64,000 nt of DNA from Triops longicaudatus (taxonomy: Eukaryota > Arthropoda > Branchiopoda > Notostraca > Triopsidae). Both the position numbers and the translations under genes were made by a program. The notes beneath the pieces were generated by a model, which did no database searches, was not told the DNA's origin, and worked only from the letters and a program-made list of their open reading frames with translations. The DNA lies in the NCBI GenBank assembly GCA_022885665.1, contig JAGQDJ010000160.1, positions 1 through 64,000 of the forward strand. The letters run 5' to 3'. Positions 1-12,088 of this stretch are shown here, in pieces. The first letter of the stretch is position 1. Each line of letters begins with the position of its first letter.

Positions 1-1
1 C

Positions 2-1156
2 ATGAAAATACTGTTTGTCTTTGCAATTATCACAACGTTGAATTCTGGTTCTTGTAACTATTTCTTCGCGACACACAAAAACTATACCATGTCAACTCTC
101 AACGTTCCCGTTCTCTCTTCAAAGAATATTATAGGTAACGACCCAATCACTCATAACTCAACAACCTTAATACTGAATCGGTTCTTAACGAAAGGTGACC
201 TGACCACCGTGACGCAGCAATGCCGCCGCTATTGTGTTCTCAATCCTCTCTGCCAAGCGTTTCACTTAGGCCAACTACTGTCTACCTCAGGTCTGGCGAA
301 ATATAACTGCAGCATTTTTGCTAGCAATTCCTGCAACTGGCCTGACACGAAGATGCAACCGGGAACGGCTGGAAGAGTTCACAAATTGTGGGACAAATTA
401 GACGCAACGAACTTCAAAGCTAAGCCTTGTGAAGAACACTGCAGAGTCAAGTTCGGGGGAGATTGCATGGCCTGCAGAGGATACGAAGGGTTCCAAGGCA
501 TTGACTGCGAAATACCTCCGAGAATCTGCTCGGACTACGCAACGAATCTTACCGGTATTAGTCCTTGTTTAGCGTCTGAGTCATACAACCTAAGAGTCGA
601 AAACTTATTAATAAACAATATTTAGATGTGCGGCGACCTGTTTGGCCGTGGGGCATTCAAGGCCCGATGTACTCGGTCCTGTGTTATGGCGTGTGGACAG
701 AATTGTTCTACACCACTACCAACAACGGAGACAAGTGGCTCTCTATTTTAGGCTGGCCCGCTAAGAATATGACAAAAGATGTGACAACGTACTTCTCTTT
801 CTTTAATCTCATCGACTGGGAACTGATTTCGAGAATGCAAAGGCTTTCGAAAGAAAAAAAAAATGAGAATTCAAATGAACTCGCTTGTACACACTTTCAC
901 CGGTCTGGATATCACTCCTTACGGTAACCTGTCCCTGGATTCTTCGATTGAAAACTCATCGTTCCCGGGAATTCCACTTCCACTTGTTAACGTGCCTTTT
1001 TTGGTAGGACCGAACGTTAACTGTGGGCCTTTCTGGCAATTTTCGAAAAATGTAGCTTTATGTAACCAGGGCACCAACTTGCTAAACTTTGGTAACCTCA
1101 AATGGAATTATACATTATTGGATATCTCATACAGGGCGTCTATTCAATTTCTTTGA
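2..1156 (+). CDS. Unrecognised secreted Cys-rich protein, frame-broken
   Basis: The product is not recognised. The start at position 2 is followed by a hydrophobic signal peptide (MKILFVFAIITTLNSGSC), so it is probably secreted. Exon 1 (2-554) is Cys-rich. Residues about 75-105 have the CxxxC...C spacing of a PAN/apple-like domain (CRRYCVLNPLCQAF), followed by a second Cys cluster (CEEHCRVKFGGDCMACRG). A 71-nt GT-AG intron (555-625) joins exon 2 (626-1156) in frame, removing what looks like a stop at 623. Inside exon 2 the frame changes at a run of ten A (854-863); one surplus A explains it, since exon lengths add to 3n+1. Downstream sequence stays open to a stop at 1154-1156 with more Cys and N-glycosylation-like sites. 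It may be a sequencing indel or a young pseudogene. The PAN assignment is inference. Confidence 0.55.
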
Positions 1157-1170
1157 ATTTCCTACGATGG

Positions 1171-1290
1171 ACCCTTCTGTAATCCTTTTAGTAGACGTGA
1201 TTGCTTTAGTAACACTTTAGCGTACTGTTAACCACCCTTCTGTAACCCTTTAAGTAGATGTGACTGCTTTTGCTGATACTTTAGTTTGTA
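1171..1290. repeat. 63-bp tandem duplication
   Basis: A unit beginning acccttctgtaa at 1171 is repeated at 1234 with about 85% identity. It lies just after the stop of the first gene, probably in its 3' flank. Confidence 0.7.
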
Positions 1291-2020
1291 ATGGGAAAGA
1301 AAGCAGAAACCCGAAATAGCCCAAGAATAGGGCGTATTCCATTTGCTTTCACCGCCTGGAGCGCCATTGGCGTAGCTAAGCGAGGATAGGGTTGCGTTGG
1401 GAGATGGTCTAGCCTGCATTTCTGTATACAATAAATGAAGTGTCTTTTTCTCTCCCAAGCTCGATTCGTGCAACAATTGAAATTCATGTAAAATTGATAT
1501 GCAGGACTTGACGTCAATCCCCGTCAGGAAAATACGTTCACTAGGACTGACGCTTTCTAGCGATTCCTGTATAACACAGCGATAAATAAACGAATAGTAC
1601 TGAATTGAACATTAAAGCAATGAATTGAAGAAAAAAATCAAAAATTAAAAAAGCAGAAATAAGAAATAAAACTGTGAAGAATCAATAAACAGATGTTCAA
1701 AAGCAAAAATCAATAAAAAAATTAAGAAAAATGTGAAGAACCATTACAATATTCCATATATTAGGTAAAAAAGAAACATTGTAAGAACTTTAAATTGTAA
1801 AACTCACGAATGCACATTGAATGAGTGGTAATTGCCACTCAAAATTCCGTTTTAGCTCAAATACCGTTTTAGTTCATAAGCCAATTATAATTTGCATTAA
1901 AATTTTAATTAATTATATTTTTATTTAAAAACCACGACAAAAAATGTATATTTTTCATTTCCGTTTTGACAAGTTGAAATTCCCGCAACACATTCACAAA
2001 GTAGACACCCTTAAAGCCTT
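1291..2020. other. Intergenic, AT-rich, no gene seen
   Basis: This separates the first gene from the 3' end of the first acyltransferase. Short open frames exist here but none has a recognisable motif or splice context. It probably holds the 3'UTRs of both flanking, convergent genes. Confidence 0.6.
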
Positions 2021-5000
2021 TCAAACTCCTTTGCCTTTCTTGTCTTCCATTTGGGCCGCCAATTCATCTTTTATGGACTGTCGAGCTAGAAACATAGGAA
2101 CTATTAACAAAATATAAAAAAAACAATAATATTAATAGTAATGATAATAACAATAATGATAACAAAAACAACAATAACAATAATAATAATAATAATACGA
2201 AGAAGAAGAAGAAGAAAAATAAAAATAATTACTATTAATATTATTTATACTCACTGTTGGATTTGAAAAAATATTTTTGCAAGTTTAAAAACGGAGCTTC
2301 AACGCAAACCGCCATTACGAACGCTAACCCCAGCGATAGTAGTAAATTGTTGAAAAAGCGAACATACTGAAAAAATGGAATGAATGTCAAATAATGTACA
2401 AAAAATCCTTTATAAATACGTAATTTATTACTGTCTCAGTAGCGGTGTAGTACCGAACGGTACGAGTACGAGCGAGCATATACGTCATCCAATGTTGGTG
2501 CACCATGTACGTACAATAAGCAATGCGACTCAATGGAATAAAGACCGACCATGATAAAAATTTGTTTACGAAACCTGCGGCAAATCAGTTACGTTAAAAT
2601 TAATGTTAGCTTGCGTCACATCCGAAAAGTAATTTTAAATAAACAGTATCTTCTTTCAGAATTTGTTATTATAATTTTTGCTTTGTGTTTCAATGCAGCA
2701 AAGATAAAAAAAATGAAAGAGCCAATAAATGTTTAATATTAAGTATTTAATATTAATTTTAATAATTCGTTTTCAATTTCCATATATAAGAAAAACCTTA
2801 ATTTCAGGTTTTGCTCGGAAAGTACAATACCACTAACATTTTACTTTATTACTTGAATTGTATTAAATCTTTGTATTAAAACTGTATTGTATTAATTTAA
2901 AATTTATTAAAAATTTGTGGCATTTCAACTTTTGCGGTAGTCTATTGTAATATAATAAGAGTATTAGGTCATAAGTGTTCTCATAGTAAAAAAATATTTA
3001 TTTTTTTTTAACGTATTTTCGCCTATGAAGGGAAGAAATAAGGTGCCAGTACCTCCGTAACCATGTACACATGCGAATACGAGCCAACTGAGGCAAACCG
3101 CCCACAGAGTACGATGCAAACTCCCATAAAGTACCGAAAAATGGGCCGAAAATACAGCTTCGCGTGTTTTTTGCTCGTACCAGTACACTCCGAACAATAT
3201 TGACAAGGCCATACCGGTCGCTAGGGACCAGCCAGTACCGACTATCCAAGGTTTCAAGTCCCTTTTCGCTTTTTTCGAACTATGTAACAAATAACCCGTG
3301 AAAATGCCGACCAAATAAGGCATTATGCGACACAACGGCATCTGGTAGTAATCGCCATAGAACTTTAGCAGTACCTTAACGTCAGCACTGGCAAAAAATG
3401 AATGAAATAAATTAGAAAAGAAACACCCAGTAAGAGACTTCGGCCTAGCAATACGAATAAAAAGAAAACTGCACTTATAAAAAGTAATAAATGACAAATA
3501 ATAATTTTAAAATTAGTGAAAAATAAATAAAACAAAAATTTACTCAGAACTAGACTTCGGATAATAATGAATTAAATAATAATTTAGATAATAATGAAAG
3601 AAAATTGAGGTTTTAATAAAATCATAAGCTTACGTGACGCTCATTACAAATGTTGGAGGTAAATTGTCAAAAAAGATTATGAGCATCGTAACAGCAGTGA
3701 ATCCTACAATTGCCACGCCCAGTAACGCTTTTCCAAGTGGAGGTGTTCGCCATAGCGCGTAAATGAACATTGGCGATATTAGGAACATTTGCAGATCTAT
3801 AGCCAGGTACCACGCTTCTCCCATACACTGCAAAAAAAAAATAAGAATAAAAAAATAAGAATAATAAGAATTAAAAAAAATAGAAAAAGAATAAAAAATA
3901 AATAAATAAAATGCAAAAAGTAGGTAAATAATACACAAATAAAAGTAAAATAAATAGAAAATTTAAACGTTAAGTTCGTTGCTGGATTTATTCTTAAGGC
4001 TCCGCAAAGCATGAAATGAATATTTTTTGTGGATAAAGGTACAATACCTAAAAAATTCAGATATTAATTTTGTTACTATTTTTATTTTTTTTTTTTATGT
4101 TGCATTAGTTTGCTCGACTCGGCATTTTTCCAAAATAGAACAAATTCAAACATAGTTTTAAAAAAATTGTTTAAGCATTTTTTAAAAAATATTCAAACTA
4201 TTGGAGTAAACATCCTTAACAAAACGTTACTGTCAGAAAGATTTCTTTTATTTTGAAATATTTTTAGCGTGTCTTAAATTTCGCATAGCATTTTCCAGTA
4301 AGCTAGTAACGCACATAAGAAATGTATTAGTTTAAACCATTTCGTAATTCAACATTTTCAACTTACTGTGCTAACATCTAAGTTCTCGAAAAATAAATTG
4401 CTGGTATACGACATGTGGTACCACCAAGAATTTCGGCATGCCTCGGACTGAAGCACGATTTGTCCCCAATAAGGCCCCGAACCCAGGTGAGGAAACAATG
4501 TGGCAAGAAAGAATAGTAGAAAAGCGTAGACAGGCGTTAATCTGAAAAACCGCAATCGTATATCCGAAAGTTTTTAACGGAGGTATTTTTAAAAAAGAAA
4601 GGAATCTTTTTATTTTTTAAAGGAATAAGAAAAATTCCTTATATTCAATTTCTTTATATTTATTCCTTTAAGAAAATAAAATAAATTATTTTATTTTATT
4701 TATTTTTAAAAAATAAAGTATTTTTGTTATTATTTAAAAAAAATGTACCTTAAGAAACGATTGAGGTACATTAGAGGCACGTTCACCTTCCCTTTTCTGT
4801 TATCCAACTCGCGCAGAGTGACGTAAGCGACCAGTAATCCGCTCAGGAATAAGAAACTGTCTACAGAGAGTGTACCGTTGGCTATATATTGGAAAGACCA
4901 GCGATCAAAGTCCTAAAAAGTTAAAACAATCATCACCAAATGTACATCAAATGCCTCAAACATAGCTTATGGTACTTCACTGCCATCTATTCCTGACATT

Positions 5001-8000
5001 TGAAACACGAAACTGTTTATCATGTAGTCGATAATGGGCCCGTTAGATAGCACAGTTGCGACTTAAAACAGACCAACGAAAACATTGTTGTCATGTTCGA
5101 AATTTCGTGCCTTGTAAAATTCCGAAACTTGTGTAATAATAATCTACACGCGACAATGAACAAATACGCATTTATTTTGTCACGTCCAATATGCCATGAA
5201 TTTAAGTTTGCGGAAGTTCAGTAAATAGATTTACTGTCTATATAATCACGCTTCTCTAAGTTTTGCTATGCGACTTTAAAGAAATTTTGGGTTTAAGCCA
5301 ATTGGTTGAAGATGTTCGCTTTGCAGTAACGAAGAAAAGCAAGAAATTTCTCTGCCTGCAATAAAAATTCGCGAATTCCAAAGAAATCTTGAAATTCACA
5401 ATGTTAGGTATTACGATCTTTTAAATTCTAGCTTTATATATAAATCTAGACTTCGAAAAATTACGATATGAATTATACATTTTTATTTTATTTATTTATT
5501 TATTGTATTTATTTACTTTCTTTATTTATGTTATTTCGTTATTTTATTCATTTATTTTTGGTTGTCTTAAAGTTCAGCCAGAAGCTTTTAAGGAGCTTAC
5601 TTCTTTAACTTGAGCCACGTTTGCGTTCGGGCTGTCCAAACTTCTACAGAAAGTGTGACCCAAAAGCACCCAACAGCAAGAAAGGGCTCGAATGCCGTGT
5701 AAACAAGCGAGATTTCCTTCCGAGGAACTTTTAGTGTCCAGAATCTTGGAACCGTTCGTTAAAACCGAGAAACTCAGCAGGAGCTGATATTTCTTCGGTA
5801 AGCCTTGAACAGATTCTTCATCTTGCTGCCGCAAATACGCGTCGTGCGCGGTTCCTAGTACCAGAAACAGCACCAGTATTCCAAGAATCACCCTGAAAAT
5901 AAATTAGAAAAAGGAAAAACCCGAACATAAGCTAACAAATTGGAAATTTTTAGTTCGCAACGCGCTCAAAACATGGCAGATAATAAAAGAAAAATAAGTA
6001 AATAAATATTAGGACGCTTAATTTTAAGTTATAGTATTTTTTAATTTGGAACAACCCTAAATATCCATGGACGATTGTTAGCTATTTTATGCGTTTTACG
6101 TTATGCGAATTGTCTATCGAAATAATTACACGAATATTGTAGTTGCCGAGTCGAAGTTACGTGGCTTGTCGGTCATGGTACAGAAATCTTCACTCGCGAA
6201 AGGCACTATTGGCATTCCATTGATGTCTGGTAAACCGATACTGGCCACAATGTCCGCTAATCCGGACTCGATATCGCTCGCTGAGCAACTTGAAGGCAGA
6301 CACAAGGCCAAATTCGGTAGCTGTGATATAATATAGCTGAAGCTGATCTTTTCAAGCGTTTCCTGGACAATAAGCAAAGAATTATTAACTAAGTTAAAAT
6401 AATTTCATTGAAATAACTAAATTAAATTTGATAAATTAATAAATAAATTTTTAAAAATATAAAAGATATTAAAATAACTATATTAAAGAACAAATTAAAT
6501 TAAAGAAATAACTAAATTAAAGGGATTAAAGTAAACGAACTAAGTTAGCTGTGAGAAATTCCTTGGTGTATACGTGTTAAGGTTTCTGTACTTCGTTATT
6601 GTTTAATCTTTCCTTTTTCTGTCTTACACTTCACTTTTAAAGTTAAATGCTTTCTCGGCTTATTTTAGTTAATTTTCTTCTTGAATGTTTATTGGTTTTC
6701 TATCCGGTGTGGCGTCTGTCGTAGATAGAAACCACGGCGGACAAATCATCCACTATCTTTGAAATTCCCGCGGTTCACTGTGACGTCACGGCAATTGGAG
6801 CCATCGGTCGGCCCCGTAGCGCCTGTTTTTCTGTGGAGGCAAGCGCGAGTTGATTGTTGTGGTAGAACAGCCGCAGTTAATGAATGTTGAAATATTTAGC
6901 CCTTGTGTTCTGTGCATTACAGTTATCTTAAGTGAAACAAATTGCTTTATCTAAACAGTATAGTTTTCCTGTCGTCTCCTCCTTCAGTGATCTTACAACG
7001 AGAAATCAACCCATCCTGTCTTCAAACCTACCCTGATCACAACGCAGGGACCATCGCTTTTCTACTCCTACCAAATTCTCCACACTAGCGACGTTAAATT
7101 CAATGGACTTAATTACCTTAAATGTATTCAGAAGTTATTAAATTCTAAATATTAAAAAAATACAAAACCATTATGCAAAGTAGTCAATGGATTTTGTTTA
7201 ATTAAATCGACAAAATGAACTTTAAAAATGCGTGAAAAATAAAGGCGTAAAATTAAATTAATTAAAGCAATGAAAACCGAATTTTTTGTGTCATTTACTG
7301 AGTCGATGTTTGGAACAGGTAAAAGAGATTTCATGCCGTCGAAGGAAAATTTTGTACTGGATTTTCTGGATCTGCCTTCTGCCGGTACTGGTTCCAGTTG
7401 AATAAAGACTGTGCAGTATTTTCCGGCAAATTTTGATCCTGAATCGTCTTCCGGTCCTTTGATTTTCAAACATTGATCGAAATGACCCATCGAGTGGTAA
7501 TTACCGGAAAACATACCACCCTGTACCTTGCCAGTAGCGTCGAACACTGAATTCCCCACACAATAAAGAAATAAATGAGAAAATAAGAAAATAAAGACAC
7601 GAAAAAGAGTGCATACAAAGTTTCCCGTGAGGTAAGCCTATGTTTAACTATAATAGGTGATTTTAGAAATAAGAATACATTAAAAAAAATTAAAAGACAC
7701 AAAATTCAGACCGAAAATGTTAAAAAAATATACGCAAAATGGAAACACCTTAAGAATCTAAAAAACCTAAAATGATAAAATAATAATTACCTAAAAATGA
7801 AAAAAAAATCTTAAAAAACAAGTTAAAAAAAAAAGAAAAAAGAAATACGATTTTTTTAATAAAAAGATTGAAGAAATGTATACCTAGAAAATTTATACAT
7901 GGAAAGCCTTAAAAGACTGAAAATATTTAAATAAAAAAGAGCGTAAAAAACGGGCAGTAATTCGAATTTAAAAATGAGCTTGATCACTCAAAGAGGCGTG

Positions 8001-8424
8001 GCTTACTTCTCACGGCCCAGTCAGTGAAATTGGTCAAAGATTCGGCATAGAGCCAGCTGTCTTGCTGGCATTGTCGACTGATGGCAATGTTGTGACTTGC
8101 AGTTGGAATGACATACCTCGCTACTGATTTGAACAACGCTTCAGAATTGAGTTTACCCAATAACGAATTTGCCAAAAATCTCAAATTTGAAGGAAATAAC
8201 CCATCCAACGCTTTCGCTAAAACTTGATTCAATCGATTTTGGATTAAATCTCTTTGGCTTGTTTTGGTGGCATTGTTGAGCTCATCTGGAATTTTTGTTG
8301 TTGAATTCGTTGCTGGTGTCGTTGAATCAACGAAAGTTGATAATAAAACTAATGTTAAAGTGGCTAAAATCTTGAAATTGCTAAAATCTTGATTCACTGT
8401 AAAATTCCCGGAAAATTTTTCCAT
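2021..8424 (-). CDS. NRF-6-like acyltransferase, paralog A
   Basis: A membrane-bound acyltransferase of the nose-resistant-to-fluoxetine (NRF-6) type. C. elegans relatives act in lipid or drug transport; the substrate is unknown. The 11-exon model is phase-checked (792 aa): 8007-8424, 7299-7546, 6130-6362, 5601-5892, 4749-4912, 4367-4541, 3634-3827, 3053-3387, 2432-2574, 2255-2366, 2021-2085. Order of parts: an N-terminal hydrophobic segment, the lumenal NRF domain with conserved Cys (SRQCQQDSWLYAES; MGHFDQCL; GKYC; LCLPSSCS), then acyltransferase_3 with CLHGIRALSCCWVLLGHT (the family His-x-x-Arg region), FLFLSGLLVAY, WYLAIDLQMFL and about ten membrane helices. The start is followed by about 20 mostly polar residues before the hydrophobic stretch, so an alternative start is possible. 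The tail (SIKDELAAQMEDKKGKGV) is unlike paralog B. Introns are up to 0.94 kb. Confidence 0.9.
2100..2240. repeat. AAT/AAC/GAA simple repeat in acyltransferase A intron
   Basis: Low-complexity purine-rich triplets (aataat, aacaacaat, gaagaagaag) lie in the last intron of acyltransferase A. Confidence 0.7.
6363..7298 (-). other. Large intron of acyltransferase A with a GC-richer island
   Basis: Most of this intron is AT-rich. The stretch 6700-6860 is clearly more GC-rich and contains the palindrome tgacgtca (about 6781-6788), a CRE/bZIP-type site. No coding frame accounts for it. It could be an internal promoter or enhancer, or an old insertion. Confidence 0.35.
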
Positions 8425-9620
8425 TTTATTTCAAAATTTTGATCCATACAGTTTGCGTGCTAAAGAGGCACTAACTTAGTGCTACTAACTGGAAGAGTAA
8501 AGAAAGTTCTTATTCAAACTCTTTACTGCTCCAGTAGAATATTTTCCCCGTTTCAATTACATTTGATGACGTCACAAAGAGTATTTAATTGGCACAAAAT
8601 TGCTCACGCCAATGGCGTCACAGAAATTAACTGCAATTAGTTCTACATACAACTTAAACACATTTTTTCAGCCAATTGTTCTGTTCTTTAGAACAAAGAC
8701 TTTGTTACACTGGAACAATTTCAGTACGATTAAAAAAAAAGCTTTATGATGGATTTAATGCATTGAGAACTTTTTATTGCCCAAACGAACCATTACAAAT
8801 GTACTGATAACAACTGTTTTTGAATCATTTTTAAAAAACGGGAAAGAAGTTCCAAAACAGACTACAGTCATGTGCTTCATTGTGTTTTTCTTTCACGTAC
8901 CAGAACACTGCCATTGTCTGCGATCTAAATTTCCAGCAAGATCTCGCTTTAACGAATAATTCAGACTTTTTGTCGATTTTTTTAATGGGAACAATTACAT
9001 AATTCAATTACGCAACGCAATAAGCTACATCTCTTCGGATTCATGACGAATAGGCTTTCTTAGGGTAAGAAAATCAAGTTTGCTTTACAAACATTTACTG
9101 GTACCAAGAAATTTGATTAAGATAAGTTTTTGGCACATTTTCAATGCGTTAGAATTTTCAATACCAAAAGACAACAATGTGAGCTAGAGGCTCCATTTTC
9201 CCATATAAAGAAAATGTGTTGACCATTCTTTCTACTACTTCAGTCTAAGCTTTTCTCTAACAAATCCTGCTCACTGGCATGTCGAGACAAGGCTCCCGGC
9301 CTTCGCTGTTTCGAATTTCTTTGAGCTTCGCTCGAAAGCTCTTTGCCTCCTAGCCTCCCCTCACTCCCACTCCTCTTCCTCCCCCTTACCGAATACACGG
9401 GCACAGGTAGGAAGCATGCGTAATTGAGACCTCTCGATTTTCAGGAGAAGCGGATCTGTAAGAAGAGATTCCCTAATGTCGCTGTTCTTCTTTCTATCCT
9501 TGCGGGTAACGCCTGCAACTCTTCGTAAGATTCTGTATTCGGAACCTGAATCTTTCGCTCATAACCCAAATCTCATGACCATGAGTGAGGGCTGGGAGTT
9601 TCGCCACCTGGGAGATTTCA
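8425..9620. other. Intergenic upstream of acyltransferase A, no gene seen
   Basis: This should hold the acyltransferase A promoter near 8440-8600. A pyrimidine-rich block (about 9340-9390, cctcccctcactcccac) stands out. Open frames at 8777-8959 and 9476-9670 show no recognisable motifs. Confidence 0.5.
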
Positions 9621-9893
9621 GTCTACCTTCCTGCGTTTCGTTTAAATTCTGTTACTTTGAAAGGAGTTAAAGTGCAATGGACAGCGGAAAATAAATGTCA
9701 TAAAAATAGGATTTAAAAATCTAGTTGCCGTAGAATACATTATATTGGTCCTGTATTTGATATAGATTATTAAAAAAGAACGGGTTCAAATCAACAATAT
9801 ACTCTTTGTCTTTGTTAGCCACAAAGCCATTGTTTACATGGCCTTCTGTAGCCACTTGTATAGTCTCTAGTTGACTGGTAGGCGGTTTTCCTA
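9621..9893 (-). pseudogene. Duplicated last exon of NRF-6-like gene (orphan or alternative exon)
   Basis: About 80% identical to 11908-12180, which carries the last exon and 3' flank of acyltransferase B. On the - strand a perfect acceptor (tttgtttag, 9891-9899) opens into RKPPTSQLETIQVATEGHVN, with the same entry phase as the real last exon. The stop used in paralog B has been lost, so the frame runs on to a TAG at 9721-9723 (about 56 codons). Because it lies downstream of paralog B on the same strand, it could be used as an alternative terminal exon of that gene; otherwise it is the remnant of a third gene copy. No upstream exons of a third copy are present. Confidence 0.7.
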
Positions 9894-10515
9894 AACAAAA
9901 ACTGAGCTTTCGTGATTTGCACGTTTCATCGAAATCGTTATCAGACTTGTCACTTGCGGGAATCGCTTATCAAACTGCAGTGAAAGACAGACTGGGATGA
10001 ATCTTTCAATGTGCCCCACATAAGCAGCACATTTAGAGCTTGTGGTCCGTGTGAATTGCGAGTGTATTTAGTATCCTTATTTTCGACCTTTGCAACGTTC
10101 AGGATTTCACACAACGCAATGGAGGTAAAGGACAAACAAGCCTTGCAACTTTGTTCCAACTAATAAGAAATATACAATAACAGCTTGCAAGATTTTTTAT
10201 TCTCAAACCACGCATTTTTTTCAATAGTGTACAGTATTTAATACACATATAGTTAAAATGACATCCGTTTGAAGTTTTTAGGCTTGTAATTTTGGATAAA
10301 ACGTCATAATTATAGTCACATTCCGCATTAAAATTCAGAATTCAATTAATAACTACGCATTAATTTTAGCAATCAAAGGAGCTATTTTTCACTTGAAAAA
10401 CGGATTAGAGAAAGAGAAATTTTTAAGAAGTTAAAAAAAACGCGTAAAATTAGTTGACTGTCTCGATGTACTAAAACTTCTTTTTTCGCAGGAAACGGGT
10501 GCGACAGGAATAAAC
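9894..10515. other. Caspase upstream region, no gene seen
   Basis: AT-rich sequence between the orphan exon and the caspase start. A likely acceptor (ttttttcgcag) ends at 10491, just before the caspase ATG, suggesting a 5'UTR intron. No TATA box was seen with confidence. Confidence 0.4.
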
Positions 10516-11900
10516 ATGTTGGAACAACCAAATCAAGGTACATGTAACGCAGTTCAAACATTAAGAACGCGTTTAGGGGAAACTACGCAATAAATTTGCT
10601 TTCTCAAATTAGAAAACACTGCCGAGGTGACCCAAACCGACGCACGACCTGTTGGCAGCACCAGTGCAAGCGTGCCAAATGAAGCGTGCCAAATTAACGT
10701 CAAATCTGCCATGCGTTTCATGGGCGATGGCAAACCTAATGTAAAGAAGCTTCTACAGCAAATCTTCGTTTGTTAAATGCCGAATATCAAAAGGTTTATA
10801 AGTGCAACAAAGGAAAGCCACATGGGATGGCTTTAATTTTGAATTACCGCAATTTTGAGAATAACGAGGACCTAACTCGCCACGGCTCCGAAGTTGATGT
10901 GGATCGTATGCAAAAATTATTCCAGCAACTTTGTTATAAGGTTGATGTGCATACAGACCTTTCTAAGAGCGTAAGTGGCAATTTCAATTGCTTTGTGAAG
11001 CCTTCCACTAAAAAATTTTCACATGAATAGCTAACAATGGAAAAGGTGCGGGCCTTCCGTGACAATGAAGCTCACGAGCAAGCCGATTCGACGATTGTGG
11101 TCATTATGAGTCACGGTGCAGACCACTACAAAGGACCAGGTTCCGCGTTTGCCACCTCGAACAACTGTATTATCGACAGCGAGAACATTATTGAGCTTTT
11201 CAACTCTTACGACTGTGAAAAATTGGCAGGAAAACCTAAAATATTTCTGTTCCAGTTTTGCAGGTATCCTTTTCTTTTATAAGCCAAACTTCTATTTCTT
11301 TAGTGCTGTTACATAATGAAAGAAATCATGTTTATAATAAATATTGTTTTTAGGGGAGATAAGGTCAATGTGCGACCTTATGCAAAGAGGGATTCTGTGC
11401 CTTCGTTAGCACACCAGAACAAGCCACGAAAGATTGACGATATTGTCGTTGTCCGCGCTACGACGCCAGGTTTGGAGATATCTACGTGGAATCAATTTTC
11501 TCGGAAACTATTTTTTTTTTTTACATTATAAACAGGATACGTTGCCTACCGCGCTAAAACAAGCGGTAGTTGGTTCGGATCCGCCCTTTGCCACGTGTTT
11601 ATGAACCATGCATGCGAATACCACTTGCAAAAACTACTGAGTAAGGTTAGTAACATGTAAATAATCTTTAATGAAAAACAATTTTGAATATTCAGGGTTT
11701 TTTATATTTTTGAATTTTTTAATGAAACACAAAATTTATTAATTAAATATTTTTCTTCATAATTGATTTTATTTCTCCAGGTGGACGAAGACGTCAAAGA
11801 CAGACGAACGGAATATGGAGGAAGACAAACGCTCGAGATATCGTATCGTGGATTTAACAAGAAATTCTACTTTAACCCCAGTCTCTCTAGCGCCATCTAG
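10516..11900 (+). CDS. Caspase (cysteine protease), one frame break
   Basis: An apoptotic-type caspase. Exons: 10516-10537, 10613-10970, 11031-11263, 11354-11469, 11536-11645, 11781-11900. The large subunit has HGMALILNY and the catalytic His in MSHG. The catalytic Cys lies in QFCRG, split by an intron within the Arg codon, where QACRG is usual. The small subunit has SGSWFGSALC, the substrate-binding strand, and ends QTLEISYRGFNKKFYF. The prodomain is about 85-90 residues with no recognisable CARD or DED, which suggests an effector type. Exon lengths add to 3n-1. The break lies at 10741-10746, where gtaaag needs one more A to join the prodomain to LLNAEYQKVY; as written the frame stops at 10774. 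This could be a sequence error or a recent null. The gene converges on acyltransferase B with a 188-bp gap. Confidence 0.85.
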
Positions 11901-12088
11901 CGGAGCAGTTTAGTTTCCCTGCGTTTCGCTTACCTTCTGTTACTTTGAAAGGACTTAAAGTGCGATGGACAGCTGGAAGCAACTATGTTATAAAATTAGG
12001 ATTAAAAAAACTAGTTTCTATAGATTACATTATATTGTCTTGTATTTGACAGTTTATTACAAAAGAACGGGTTCAAATCAACAATATA

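Noticed and set aside
9780..9800. gggttcaaatcaa resembling a tRNA T-loop
   Set aside because: No acceptor stem or anticodon arm around it; it belongs to the duplicated acyltransferase 3' flank.
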